Below are positions 56,025 through 64,000 of a stretch of 64,000 bases of DNA, piece after piece. Source of the stretch: Trichosporon coremiiforme (lineage: Eukaryota; Basidiomycota; Tremellomycetes; Trichosporonales; Trichosporonaceae). The translations under genes were made by a program, and so were the position numbers. The notes under the pieces are model-generated. The model was not told where the DNA came from, searched no databases, and saw nothing but the letters and a program-made list of their open reading frames with translations. The stretch lies in assembly GCA_039545355.1 (NCBI GenBank), contig BCJJ01000030.1, forward strand, positions 127,954 through 191,953. The letters are read 5' to 3'. Position 1 is the first letter of the stretch. Each line of letters starts with the position of its first letter.

Positions 56025-56934
56025 GACAACAGAGTCAGATCCAGAGGAGAGTGCCTTCTGGAGGCTAGCTTTGCTTTCGGAGTAGAGAGTACCCTTTGGG
56101 GGATGCGAAGACACTGTCCCAAGTCGATAGTCTCCGTTGAACGAGCTGGAAGGCGAGCTTGATGAAGGTGAGAAAGAGACAAGTATGAGAGCCTTTATGC
56201 TGCAGGTTTGTGTCAGAACAATGCATGGGATGACGCACAGGTCACTGTGTGTGCGGTGCACAGAGTGCGAGTGTGAGGCAGCAGGAACGGTGACCGCAAG
56301 TGATGGACTGGTGCGGAGGATTAGAGTGTTGTGTGTTGCGCGCCACATGGTGTTCCTGGCCATTCGGCTTCTGTCTACCATGCTTACTTCTTTCCATCAC
56401 AAACAGCCAAATAGCACCAAGCAGCATGACCTATACACCGGGTTGATACTGTCATACTACAGTGCCCTCATAACATGTGTGCTCTTGAAAGGATGCACAG
56501 CGCCGGCGGGAACAGTGGTAAGGTGGCGGGATTCGCTCTCTGTCGCACACATCTGCCCTCGTCAGCTGTCATTTCGGCTCCGAGCGCGCTCATGGAAACC
56601 CCATCGTCTCCTTTATGGTCTCCGCAAGTCATGAGGATGGCGCACACAGTGCGAGCTAGGTACGCCCTTGCGAGTACATTGTCCATCTCGCATCGCCGCT
56701 GGCTGGACGCATAGCACAATGTTTGTGTGACACTTCCAGGGCATGCACCCAGCTAATCTTCTTGACCGGCATTCCAAGAAGCCCAGTCAGTTACTGGCGC
56801 GTCTATCGTAGGTCAGAGTTACGACCTGCTCATTACCTGCCATGCATCCATGGTATATAACAATTTTTTCGCATTTTCTCTCTATTTCTACAACACAACT
56901 GCTGAGTCCAGCAAATCCATACAACAGTCCATGT
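56025..56934. other. Gene-poor region, 0.9 kb
   Basis: No gene recognised. Likely holds the upstream region of the decayed acidic gene and the 3' flank of the next minus-strand gene. Confidence 0.45.
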
Positions 56935-58791
56935 CTAGTCCAGAATAATGGCCGAGTGGGGTGGTAGACCCGAGATAAAGCTCCACCAAGCCCCAAGAAC
57001 GCGCATTCCCGAAGTGCGGCTGGCAAAGATACGCCAGTCCGTTCTTCCCCCAGACGAGGTCTGGAGGATGAGGTAGTGCTCCCGCCTCGTGGCTATGAGG
57101 TGCATGGCAGAGTCGGGGTTAGCCAAGATGGCGCGGCGCACGGAGCACGCGAGGCAGATGCAGTTCGGCGAACCCGGGTTGTGGTGCGCTGGCACACGCG
57201 CCTCCGTCCCTCGAGTTTCAACGACTCGCTCGTACCCTGCCCTCTCGGCGAAGGGCTCCATGGGGTTGAACAGGGGCAGCAGGTCGAAGCCGTCCATCGG
57301 GAATGGAGAAAGGGGCTGCACCGGCTGAGCGGGAGAGGCGGAGAACTGCACGTTGGTCTGGATCGAGATGTTGACAGCAGTGGAAGAAGCGGGAGGAAGA
57401 GCGAAAGTGGGGATGGTTGGAGTCACTACGCCGAGAGAGCCGAGACTCTGCTGCAGATTGTTCAGCGCGATATTCATCGCAGTGGTCTCAGATGGGGCCT
57501 GGCGCTGGAGCGCCATAGCTCCACCCGCGGGGGCAGTAGCGTGTCCTCCAGGGAGGACAATGGTCGAACCGGGAGGCGGAGTGACATTGCGGCTGGCCAG
57601 CGCCGTGTTGACCGTGAGACCTCGGCGGTTGCGAACGACAGGGCTGGACGAGCGGCGCTTCGAAGTGTTCGGAGCGTAGCCGCCAGCTGGAGGCAAGCGG
57701 CCGTTGATCAGAGAGCCACCGCAGTTTCGCGGACCCCGGGAACCGGAGGCGTTGTCGGAACAGTGGTCGTCGGTCTGCTTCACGGGGTTCCTGTTCTTAG
57801 AGGGGCGACGATGCTGGCGCGCAACGTCGACAATTGCGGCCCTCACAGCGGCCAAAGTGAAGCTCCTGGGGATCCAGTCGTCCTTATCGTCCTCATCATC
57901 ACTGAAGCCCGGGAAGCGCGCCTCGGCCAACTCAAACTTCTCCTTCTCCCTGCGGAGATGCGCCCGCGAACTCTCGATACGGGTGTCCAATTCGCTGCGG
58001 TTCACAGAGCTTCGAAAAGTCTGCCTGCTGGGGGATGGGGCGTTGCGAGGAGGATTCTCGGCCGTGGAGGCTGCAGGGTGCCCAGCCAGCCAGGCGGCGA
58101 TGTCCGGGGGAGATGTAGGAGGGGCGAGGGGAACGTAGTCGGGGTCATCTTCGCCTTCGGCGTCCACGTCGTCATCCTCGCCTTCGCCAACGATCTCGTC
58201 CTCAACCTCTTCGCCATTGTCATCAACGATTTCCTCCTCCTCGATGTCCTCGTCGCCATCCCAATTACCGACCTCACTTCCATCCTCGTTCTCCTGGGTG
58301 AGCTCCTCAAGACTCTCATAGTACACCTTCCTCTGGAGTTGAGGTGAGAGCGCGAGGGGTCTAGTAGGACACGGCGTGCCAGACGTCGGGGCAGTGACCC
58401 AGCTCTGGTCGGCGGTACTGTTCTCGCTATTCAAGCCATTGCCGTCGACCCCGATGAACTCCTCCTCCCTTTGCTCACCCACATTCCGACTGTTGGTCGG
58501 GGTGAAGAGAGTTGGCGCGTTGCCGCATGGAGGGCTGTCGACAAGGAGATCGTCGCTAGCCACGGCTGCGTCTACGTCAGCCTGATAGGCTGGGATGAGG
58601 AGGTCACCCGAGATGGGTTCGTCATGGCCGTCGTTGCCTTCGATTAGCTCCATCTTGGCAGCAATCGACGACACGTCGCGCACTTCGTCGGACTCGTCAT
58701 CACTTCGACTGCCGTCCTCCTGGACATGGTCGATGTACGGGTCGTCCAAGAGGTAGCGCGTGGGCATCTCCTGGGTGGGAGGGATGCTCAT
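56935..58791 (-). CDS. Uncharacterised protein with long acidic tracts
   Basis: A single exon, 618 aa. Residues 1-230 are highly acidic (EEEEIVDDNGEEVEDEI and neighbours), ending DDPDYVPLAPP. A charged helix lies near 270-300 (IESSRAHLRREKEKFELAEARFP in part) before GFSDDEDDKDDWIPRSFTLAAVRAAI. A Pro/Ala-rich middle follows, and the C-terminal 110 residues look ordered: GFDLLPLFNPMEPFAERAGY, a CICLACSVRRAIL cysteine motif (CxCxxC) and GGRTDWRIFASRTSG. The acidic and Cys-motif parts could suggest chromatin or DNA association, but I recognise no family. The opposite strand has an equally long open frame caused by GC-rich codons; it lacks coding character. Confidence 0.68.
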   Translation of the reverse strand: MSIPPTQEMPTRYLLDDPYIDHVQEDGSRSDDESDEVRDVSSIAAKMELIEGNDGHDEPISGDLLIPAYQADVDAAVASDDLLVDSPPCGNAPTLFTPTNSRNVGEQREEEFIGVDGNGLNSENSTADQSWVTAPTSGTPCPTRPLALSPQLQRKVYYESLEELTQENEDGSEVGNWDGDEDIEEEEIVDDNGEEVEDEIVGEGEDDDVDAEGEDDPDYVPLAPPTSPPDIAAWLAGHPAASTAENPPRNAPSPSRQTFRSSVNRSELDTRIESSRAHLRREKEKFELAEARFPGFSDDEDDKDDWIPRSFTLAAVRAAIVDVARQHRRPSKNRNPVKQTDDHCSDNASGSRGPRNCGGSLINGRLPPAGGYAPNTSKRRSSSPVVRNRRGLTVNTALASRNVTPPPGSTIVLPGGHATAPAGGAMALQRQAPSETTAMNIALNNLQQSLGSLGVVTPTIPTFALPPASSTAVNISIQTNVQFSASPAQPVQPLSPFPMDGFDLLPLFNPMEPFAERAGYERVVETRGTEARVPAHHNPGSPNCICLACSVRRAILANPDSAMHLIATRREHYLILQTSSGGRTDWRIFASRTSGMRVLGAWWSFISGLPPHSAIILD

Positions 58792-59551
58792 CCTTGTTGT
58801 TGCTGAGTTAGTTCAAATCTTGTGTAGTCGAGGTGGCTCGTTTGCTCGAAGATAGACGCCTTGCGTTCAGCAAAGGTGCAATTTATGTACTCGTCAAGGT
58901 GTCAGGTCACTGTTCAACGCAGCAAACACCATCTGTTCGTCACTGTTCATCGCCTCGTCACTGCTGTCTATCAGGAGAACAGTAGTCAGCGAGGTGCTTG
59001 ATGAACTTCGTAGATTGTGATGTACAGGTGGTCAGTGATGAACAGGTGAAGCAGTGCTAAGTTGGCTACAAATCGTGCCACAATGTCATCGCCTCCGTCT
59101 TTCCACAATCCGACAATGGACTGTCTTCTGTTTGTCCTAACAGCCGAGCGCCACATGCGAAAGATGATCTTCTTAGTGTGGAGGCGCTCGCTGTTGATCG
59201 CCGTTGGTCTATCACGAAGGGCCATCGGCGTATGCAGTTCCAATGGCTGACTGGTGACAGTCGTAGTCGCCGCGGTCGGGATACTGGACCTCAATTACCG
59301 CCGGCAATCTAAGGGATCGAAATGTCGGTTATTAACCGCGCTGAATCATCAAGGTTCGGACCAGCCGACGGCGGGCGACGGGTGCCAAGGCGTGGGTGCG
59401 ATCGAATGCGCCGCCCCCACTTCCGAGTATTCCGTGCATGGAGGACCCGTGTTGTTCCCACCGAGGTCTCGCTTACGCTTTCGTCTTCCTATATATCCCC
59501 ATCGCGCCATCGCTTCATCCCCTCTCATCTCCCCTTCCCATCGTGAACACC
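58792..59551. other. Divergent intergenic region, 760 bp
   Basis: Lies between the acidic protein (minus) and the hydrolase (plus). Apart from the TATA-like element at 59490 no site or gene was recognised. Confidence 0.45.
59490..59496 (+). promoter_or_regulatory. TATA-box-like element of the isochorismatase-fold gene
   Basis: TATATAT lies 55 bp before the start codon, followed by a CT-rich initiator-type stretch (TCATCCCCTCTCATCTCCCC). The spacing suits a fungal core promoter with a short leader. Confidence 0.5.
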
Positions 59552-60397
59552 ATGTCCGAGGCCAAGTCATTCCGCCAGCTCGCCGGTGTCCCGCCCTCTA
59601 CCGCTAGCACCAAGGACTCGGTCCTGGTCATCATCGACGCGCAGAACGAGTACGCCCAGGGCGCGCTCAAGATCAAGAACGTCGAGGCCCCGCGCAAGAA
59701 CATCAAGGATCTCCTCGAGAAGTACCGCAAGGACAGCGGACAGGTCATCCACGTCGTGCACCAGGTGCGTATAGCGGAGCGCTACGGTGGGCTCTAGCAC
59801 CTCCACCACGCCGAACCACCATCCAACCTCTATCCACACCATCGTTCCTCTCCTCTTCGAATCTCGTTTCCGCAACCATCCGTCCACCTTTACAGTTGCA
59901 AATGAGTGCATGAGCTGACGTGCAGGTCCCCGAGGGCACGCCCGTGTTCACGCCCGGCACGGAGCTGGCCGAGGAGTTTGCCGAGCTCCAGCCGACCGGC
60001 AACGAGGCGGTTGTCAAGAAAATCCACCCCGGATCGTTCGCGGACACCAATCTCGACTCTCTGCTTCAAAAGTCGGGCCTGAAGAAGGTTCTTCTAGTTG
60101 GGTTTATGGCACATGTCTGTGTAAGCACGACTGCTCGTCAGGCCGCTCAGCGCGGATACGACGTTCTCGTCGCCGAGGACGCGATTGGCGACAGGGACGT
60201 CCCCGGCGCCTCGGCGGAGCAGCTGGTCCAGGTACGTATTGCTTCCGCTTTCTGCGGGCCTACAGGCCGCGCAGGGGTGCATAGCAGCGCTGTGCAGAGT
60301 TTGGAAGAAAGTGCTGACTGGAAAACAGACGGTTTGCGCCGAGCTCGGTGACGCCTTCGGCACGATCATCAAGAGCGCCGAGGTCAAGAGCGCCTAG
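59552..60397 (+). CDS. Isochorismatase-family cysteine hydrolase
   Basis: Three exons, 59552-59764, 59926-60231 and 60329-60397, giving 195 aa, normal for the family. The catalytic triad is visible: Asp29 in [10 protein letters not shown], Lys103 in [13 protein letters not shown], and Cys136 in [19 protein letters not shown]. The cis-peptide region VGFMAHV and the final [12 protein letters not shown] also match. There is no targeting signal, so it is probably cytosolic. The family includes nicotinamidases, isochorismatases and amidases; the substrate cannot be told from sequence. The lack of a nicotinamidase-type metal-binding DxHxxxH motif argues against nicotinamidase. Introns are 161 and 97 nt. 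Confidence 0.9.
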
Positions 60398-60634
60398 TCG
60401 CCAATATCCTCCACTTCGCCGCCATGTCGGAATCAGAAGTCCAGAGTAGCTTACAGCATGCAGAGCGGGCACGAGTGTAACGATATGAAGTACCAGAGTG
60501 TTCTATGAGAGTGGGAGGGCGAGAGCGAATTGAGAAACGAGTGGCGGGGTGGAAGGAGCGAATAGAGGTTTTGTGGTAATGACGGACTATGTACTAACCG
60601 ACGCCGTGGCACCACGATGCCGCGACGGGACCGA

Positions 60635-61311
60635 CTACACTTGTGTCACGCGGATCTCGGGCATGACGGGCGCCATGTGCTGTCCCGCGACGGCGTGGAC
60701 GGGAGGATCCGGCGCACCGTGTCGTCGCACATACTTCAACCGGTCGACGGAGGAGGACAGAGCTATCCTGGCACCTTCTCTGCGCGCGCCGCGCGCAAAC
60801 ACGACCAAGATACTGATCAACAGAATCAGGTAGAAGATGGCGAGGAGGAAGAAGGCGATGATGTCGAGCACGGCGGGCGCTGAGGCGAAGTACATTCCCG
60901 TCAATTGCGAAGCAACTGACAAGCCCGCGATGATCACGATGATGACGAAATCGATGGAACACCAGATGAACCACGTCTCCTTCCACACGCGGCGGACGAT
61001 GAGGTGCGTGCAGAAGTAGGCTGCCGAGACGGCCGCAACGACGGAACGGAAGATCGCGAACCGGTACGCCTTCTCGTATGCCACTGCGGTGTCAGAACGG
61101 GCCGCATCAGAAGCTTCCTCATAGGACGGGAAGCGAGATGGAGATACTCACGGCCGTCTTCGATCAACACGAGCGAGTACTGTTTCCCACTGGACATCAC
61201 GCGCGACCAGTCCTGCCGGCCCTTCTCGGCCGACCAGGCTGCAAAGATAAGGTGGACGAGCGAGACTCCCAGACAGAACGAGTACAGCGTCACGTGCAGG
61301 AGGGCGGGCAT
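60635..61311 (-). CDS. Four-helix integral membrane protein of unknown function
   Basis: Two exons on the minus strand, 61311-61152 and 61083-60635, giving 202 aa. Four hydrophobic segments occur: LYSFCLGVSLVHLIFAAW (about 6-24), SVVAAVSAAYFCTHLIV (about 68-84), WCSIDFVIIVIIAGLSVASQL (about 94-114) and ILDIIAFFLLAIFYLILLISILVVF as two turns (about 125-150), followed by GARREGARI. Short loops and size resemble fungal MARVEL-like or Sur7-like four-helix proteins, but the signature motifs were not seen. Start was set at the first ATG ahead of the first helix. It is tail-to-tail with the hydrolase. Confidence 0.68.
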
Positions 61312-62057
61312 CCTGCGCGACTGCACTGGAGATTACTGCCCGAGACTAGAGGTTGGAGGAGGAGGAGGAGGGTTAGGAGCGCGAAAAAGACGTAGATTAA
61401 GGTCAAGGAGAATCTGGGCGTGTCGAGTCGTGATTCAAGTCGTGGAAGGCGTGATGTCGTAGGGACGTTGAGCGTGAAGAGTCAGAGGGCTGAGATTAGG
61501 AGAGGATAAGGACGTGTCGGAGTAAGGAACGCGTTGAGAACAAACAAGCCAGTGGTCAGTTGTGAGTGAGAGGAGTCCAGTCATGACAACAATCTTCACT
61601 CGCGCTGCGCGCGAGACGCAAGTAGTCCGGGCAACTTGCACAGAAGCAAGGGGACAGGGTGAAGTAGGAAGTGGTCTCTTGATCGCATGGGTGGGGTCGG
61701 GCGTCTGTGCGTCACGAGCCTGGACGACCGTCCGACCCGGAGTGCATGGTTGTGATGTAGTGGAAGCGGCCGGGAATAGCAGAGGGATCTCAACTGCAAG
61801 CCATGGACGGACCGTGCGCAGCACACGGCGTCGAGCACTCAATGGCACCATGCAGCGCCACTGGCCGTCCATTGGCTGCATCACATTCACTCTCTTCCTT
61901 GCTCATTCTCTGTCCGAGACAGGACATGAGGGAAGTCAAAGGGGAACAACTCTGCATCACTACGCGACTACACTGAACAGGCTGACGCTGACTGCGGGTT
62001 GAAACTTCGGCGCATTCTCGGGGTCGATGGCGGTTCGATGGCGGCGCCGACCGACGC
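61312..62057. other. Intergenic region, 746 bp
   Basis: Upstream of the four-helix protein and downstream of the BRI3-like gene. GGAGGAGGAGGAGG-type purine repeats lie near 61355-61370; no gene recognised. Confidence 0.45.
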
Positions 62058-62597
62058 CTAGTTGATGATACCCTGAAGAGGCAGCTTGGTCTTGCAGCGC
62101 CTGCAGGTGACCTCCTTGCGGGCGGAGAGCCTGCGCATCAGCGCTCTACTCGTGGATGCAAGCCAGTTGCGCCGGGGACACGCACCAGATGACACTGCAG
62201 GGCAGGCAGCACGCAACGGCGAGCGCGGCGCCGACGCCGATGCGCGTGTCGTGCCCGTAGCGCTGGCAGTCGGGGTGTGGTTCGCCTGGAGTTAGTGATG
62301 AGTGGCGAGCGTAGCGAGCCGAGCGAGGCGGCCAAGGCGGATAAGAAGGACGGCGAGGCCGGGCAGATGTTAACGAGCGATTCCACGCCTTATCTCTCCT
62401 TTAAGGAACGTGGTCACAACAGACATGCTGACGGCTAGCCAAGGGAGGGAAGGTTGAAGGAAGAAGTGAGGGAAGGCTCACCATCGAACTCGACGGCCAT
62501 CTTGTTCTGCTCGGCGGCAGGCAGGTTCGCGGCTGGGTGTCAATTTCTGTGGAATCCAGACAAACTCACGCGCGGCAGCACTAGTCTTCTCCTCCAT
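62058..62597 (-). CDS. Small BRI3/LITAF-like membrane protein
   Basis: Four exons on the minus strand: 62597-62570, 62532-62482, 62285-62186 and 62130-62058, giving 83 aa; too broken up to show as a long frame. The reading is supported by phase-consistent consensus introns. The product has PHPDCQRYGHD, a hydrophobic membrane segment GVGAALAVACCLPCSVIWLS, then VTCRRCKTKL with a CxxC pair near the end. This arrangement, a C-terminal zinc-binding-like knuckle next to a Cys-rich hydrophobic segment, is that of LITAF- and Brain-protein-I3-like proteins of endolysosomal membranes. The assignment is by architecture and is tentative. The 196-nt intron between exons 2 and 3 is the longest of this gene. 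Confidence 0.58.
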
Positions 62598-63273
62598 GAT
62601 GACAGTGTCGAGCTAGGTTAGAGACGAGTAGGAGAAGAGGGTGGAGTGAGATGTCGGCGAACTTAGTGAGTGTCTTCCTTACAACCTCGATGGTGCAGCG
62701 GGCAGGTGCCAGCGCGCCGCCGCTGATCGGGACGATCGAGACTGCGATGGTGCTTGGAGCCGGTGATCAAGTGGTACATGGTCGTTAGGAGAGAACAGGG
62801 AAGGTGTGTTCGAGCATGCGGAGCACTGAGCTAACCCAGATCAGGGCGTCTCTGGGTCGCTGAGGACCTTGAGATGGCGTGCAAGATGGGCAGGATCAAG
62901 GGGCCACCGTTACCAATGCTTCTCACTCCATCGGCGGCGGTTCGTGGCTGCGTTGTTAGTGTGTCGGCACGCTCTCTTTGCGATGACTGCGATTGATGGT
63001 TCAGATAGTCAGTCTGGTCAGTGGAGGCGTCCGAAACGCATCGGGAATGGGGGCGCAGCTGCGTTCCTCACAATGTGTTCAAGCCTACCGCACCGAGCGC
63101 ACAAGAGCTCAGAGCTATTTGTTCATTCGATTGTACGAGTTCGATACCAAGAGACCATCGGAGGCAGGGTTTGGACTGACGGTTGGCGCTCGGCACACGC
63201 AGCACGGCTGCTTGGTAGCTTATGTGCCCACCTCCTCACGAGCTACTCACGCATCGCACGCATCGCGATGTCG
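62598..63273. other. Intergenic region, 676 bp
   Basis: Upstream of the BRI3-like gene. No gene or element recognised. Confidence 0.45.
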
Positions 63274-63799
63274 CTACGACTTGCGTTTCCCCCACTTGAA
63301 GATAGAGTTCTGCTGTCAGCTTCAGGTAAACACAACCCTCCAGCTGTTCCTTGACACAACTCACGTTCTTCCTCCTCTCCGTCTCCTCAATCTCAGCCGC
63401 AATGATCCTAGTGAGCTCAGCCCACATCTCGCCCGCCTCCCTCTTCTCCGCCTCACTGTCCCTGTCCTTGTACGGAACATCGGCCGAGATCATCTTGCGG
63501 AACTGGAGGAAGAGCTCCTTCGCCTCGGGCTCGTCGCGGTGCAGAATCTTCCACTGGAACGCGCGCAGGACGCCGCCCTCGTAGATCGACTGCTCGTTGA
63601 TGTGCATGTAGTACAGTTGCGCGCGCTGGGAGGGGGTCAGCTTTTCGCGGGATTGGCGCGAGGGAGAGGTGGACGAAGGGTCGACGGAGGCGGCACGACC
63701 CCGGGTAGGCGAGGGGCCGCTACGCTGGGAACCAGAGGAGGAGGTGCCGGATGAAGTCTGGGGTTGGAGATAAGAGCGGCCAAGATCGTGAAAGGACAT
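63274..63799 (-). CDS. Uncharacterised protein with a charged helical core
   Basis: Two exons on the minus strand, 63799-63365 and 63312-63274, giving 157 aa. The acceptor was taken as GCTGACAG with the branch site inside it. After a Ser/Gly/Pro-rich N-terminus of about 55 residues there is a conserved-looking core: AQLYYMHINEQSIYEGGVLRA in part, FQWKILHRDEPEAKELFLQFR, SADVPYKDRDSEAEK, GEMWAELTRIIAAEIEETER. The second exon adds a basic end, IFKWGKRKS. Mostly helical, no membrane segment. I do not recognise the family. The 200 bp between its start and the window end hold only promoter-like sequence. Confidence 0.65.
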
Positions 63800-64000
63800 G
63801 GCGGCGACGAAGGCGGATGGTCGTGGATGGAATGTCGAAGTGGGCGAGGACGTCTGGCTATGGCGATGAGATTGGGGGGCTCAATGGCTTCCGTTTGGGG
63901 TCGCAGAAGCCGTCGTGATGGACAGAAATAGACAGGCGAGCTTGATCGATCAAGTCTGGAAGATCGAGAAGAACACGATCGATCCAAGAAGGTTGGCATG

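Noticed and set aside
57076..58347. 423-codon open frame on the plus strand
   Set aside because: Antisense to the acidic protein gene; composition is that of reverse-read Glu/Asp codons, with no splice logic.

Overview
This window looks like nuclear DNA of a GC-rich basidiomycete yeast. Tremellomycetes, and probably Trichosporonales, is an inference. The signs are many very short introns (commonly 34-75 nt) with GTRNGY donors and an AGCTGAC or AGCTAAC branch site a few bases before the AG acceptor, dense intron-exon structure, CT-rich leaders, and unmistakable eukaryotic housekeeping genes. I saw no operons, CRISPR arrays, rRNA or convincing tRNA genes.

Layout. 0-16 kb is a compact core-gene block: the 3' end of an unidentified gene; a GPI-anchor-like protein with two beta-sandwich-like repeats; a protein with a degenerate kinase-like C-terminus; the inner-nuclear-membrane protein Src1/Heh1; the HORMA protein Rev7; a CUE-domain protein divergently paired with KIN17; a small membrane protein; and a DUF3533/Sng1-like membrane protein. 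16-34.7 kb is a gene-poor accessory island. It holds one tandemly amplified family of secreted, single-pass membrane proteins: two intact copies (A at 17954-19657 minus, E at 28486-31086 plus) and three decayed copies between them (B 23167-24788, C 25220-25790, D 25991-26640). A broken MFS transporter follows. 34.7-49.4 kb carries a class-B bHLH factor, CTF18, ELP4 and a SUR1-like GT32 glycosyltransferase, separated by a 3.9-kb empty stretch. 49.4-53.4 kb is empty apart from a 37-bp tandem duplication. 53.4-58.8 kb has three unrecognised loci, one broken. 58.8-64 kb has an isochorismatase-fold hydrolase, a four-helix membrane protein, a BRI3-like small protein and an unidentified protein with a conserved-looking core.

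The island is the most interesting part. The five copies share an exon architecture (40-nt second exon, 169-nt third exon in A, B and E). The complete copies have two extracellular segments, one membrane helix and a cytosolic PPxY motif. The three decayed copies share loss of the first cysteine, and copy B has accumulated stops, several at positions where the intact copies have Trp. This is birth-and-death evolution of what may be a surface-sensor family. I know no name or function for it. The rest of the window mostly serves conserved functions: nuclear envelope, translesion synthesis, sister-chromatid cohesion, Elongator and sphingolipid glycosylation. Splice sites were deduced by hand from reading frames and consensus sites, and every multi-exon total I give is divisible by three.
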